In this document: one piece after another, positions 62,998 through 64,000 of the stretch
How the letters are laid out: each line of letters starts with the position of its first letter
How positions within the stretch are numbered: position 1 is the first letter of the stretch
From: Scytalidium lignicola
Taxonomy: Eukaryota; Ascomycota; Leotiomycetes
Direction of reading: 5' to 3'
DNA length: 64,000 nucleotides
Assembly: GCA_002812745.2 (NCBI GenBank)
Contig: NCSJ02000162.1
Coordinates: 1 to 64,000 of the forward strand
Notes under the pieces: generated by a model
What the model was told of the DNA's origin: nothing
The model's input: the letters and a program-made list of their open reading frames with translations, nothing else
Databases searched by the model: none
Translations under genes and position numbers: made by a program

Positions 62998-63298
62998 TGC
63001 TAATGTGTCAATTCGTGTGCGATGCTGGAGCTATCATATGTTTTTGGCCTCATGTTGGGGTGGTGGATGGAGCTTAGATGGTTCTGTTTAGACGTGGGGA
63101 ATACGCACCCGAAGGTACCGAGCTAGGCCACATTTGTCTTAAATCGGGTACTTGCGAACATCCCAATCGCAATCTGGCTCACTGGAGACAAGAATTAATT
63201 CCCCCCTCATTAACACGTGGATACCCGCCAAACAACGCAGCTGCACGCATTCCCATCCCAATAAAACACACCTGAACCCCTCTGTTCGCAAAGCAAAG
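62998..63298. promoter_or_regulatory. 301-bp divergent promoter, TIM21 / ArfGAP
   Basis: The two start codons are 301 bases apart on opposite strands, so both promoters must lie here unless they reach into neighbouring genes. No specific site was recognised. Confidence 0.65.
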
Positions 63299-64000
63299 AT
63301 GGCGGCGGCGTTGGCCTCGAAACAGCAGTCGCAGAAAATATTTGAGAAGCTGAAAAGCAAACAGGCAAACAAGGTGGGTGGTCTAGACACCCCTTTTCGA
63401 CATCGACCTAGCTAACGGTCTTGTCAATGATAGGTATGCTTTGACTGTGGACAAAACAATCCTACTTGGACGTCAGTCCCGTTCGGGATTTACTTATGTC
63501 TTGACTGCTCTTCGAATCACCGCAACTTGGGAGTTCACATATCCTTCGTGCGATCTACCAACCTTGACCGTTGGTGACTTCTAGTCCCACCACAATGATA
63601 TAAATACTGATGACTACATACAGAATGGCAATGGGATCAATTACGAGTCATGAAGGTGGGAGGAAATGAGTCGGCAACAAAGTTCTTCCAATCCAACGGA
63701 GGAACCGCTGCTCTGAACAGCAAGGACCCAAAAACCAAATACACCTGCAATGCTGCTGTCAAGTACAAAGAAGAACTTAAGAGACGGGCTGCGAAGGATG
63801 CTGTGGAGTATGAAAGACTATGATTTGTGCAGATGGGTTAATGCTAATATGGCTATAGGTATCCCAACGAGGTAGTGGTCACGGATGCCGCATCCACCTC
63901 AGCAGACGGTAGTTCCACGCCCGCTGGAGAGCCTGATGATGATTTCTTCTCGTCTTGGGATAAGCCTGCTATCAAACGTCCAACACCCCCAATCTCTCGA
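63299..64000 (+). CDS. ArfGAP, GLO3/ArfGAP2-3 type, truncated by the window end
   Basis: Exons 63299-63373, 63434-63569, 63624-63807 and 63859 onward, running off the window; about 179 residues visible. The frame reads [20 protein letters not shown], then [20 protein letters not shown] followed by LCLDC. This is the ArfGAP zinc finger with C-x2-C-x16-C-x2-C spacing. The catalytic arginine motif follows: [20 protein letters not shown]. Intron 2 uses donor gttggt, which gives [20 protein letters not shown]; the neighbouring gtgact donor would create a stop. The protein continues [20 protein letters not shown] and an acidic linker ([13 protein letters not shown]). Family members stimulate GTP hydrolysis on Arf1 during COPI-vesicle formation at the Golgi. 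GLO3 type is favoured over GCS1 type by the linker, but the C-terminal region that would confirm this lies outside the window. Confidence 0.88.

Overview
The window is nuclear DNA of a filamentous ascomycete (Pezizomycotina). Genes carry short introns (about 45-130 nt, GT..AG, often with a CTAAC/CTGAC-type branch site). The families include fungus-typical proteins: a Zn2Cys6 transcription factor, an NDT80/PhoG factor, a secreted type II asparaginase, a fused folate enzyme and a GPI-anchored Thr/Ser-rich wall protein. Gene content fits Leotiomycetes best, but that is an impression; the species cannot be read from the sequence. Exon structures were worked out by hand from reading frame, splice sites and family conservation.

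Layout. 1-359 is a short element with terminal inverted repeats at the window edge. Next come a CoA-binding-domain protein (+), GINS subunit Psf2 (+) with MluI-box-like sites upstream, a gene-poor AT-rich stretch with a degenerate repeat, a Zn2Cys6 factor (-) with a homopolymer frameshift, a possible broken gene near 7.3-7.8 kb, and a BTB plus bromodomain protein (+). 10.8-13.7 kb holds a CHIP-type TPR/U-box ubiquitin ligase (-), a small unplaced frame (-) and QCR10 (-) with 12-nt and 9-nt terminal coding exons. 15-24.5 kb holds a Ser/Thr-rich conserved protein (+), L-asparaginase (-), a second inverted-repeat element, glucose-6-phosphate isomerase (+) and a RING-like protein (+).

25.4-36.6 kb carries two divergently transcribed surface proteins: a kelch/transmembrane protein (-) and a tandem-repeat GPI-anchored protein (+). 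They are separated by 4.8 kb of non-coding DNA. 37.5-48 kb holds a nitronate monooxygenase (-), a bifunctional HPPK-DHPS folate enzyme (+), a conserved protein of unknown function (+) and an NDT80/PhoG-type regulator (-). The regulator begins with a 10-nt exon and is followed by about 14 kb without a convincing gene (48.0-62.2 kb), rich in microsatellites and GTAC-type palindromes. TIM21 (-) and the start of a GLO3-type ArfGAP (+, cut by the window end) share a 301-bp promoter.

Most genes are unrelated housekeeping functions (replication, respiration, mitochondrial import, glycolysis, folate, protein quality control, vesicle traffic), not a pathway cluster. No gene cluster resembling an undescribed multi-gene system was found. 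The most interesting single items are the BTB-bromodomain fusion that lacks the usual acetyl-lysine Asn, the two inverted-repeat elements, the micro-exons, the palindromic motif in the large gaps, and the gene desert upstream of the NDT80-type factor. About twenty isolated Ns, most beside A/T homopolymers, and two reading-frame breaks suggest consensus uncertainty rather than real mutations.
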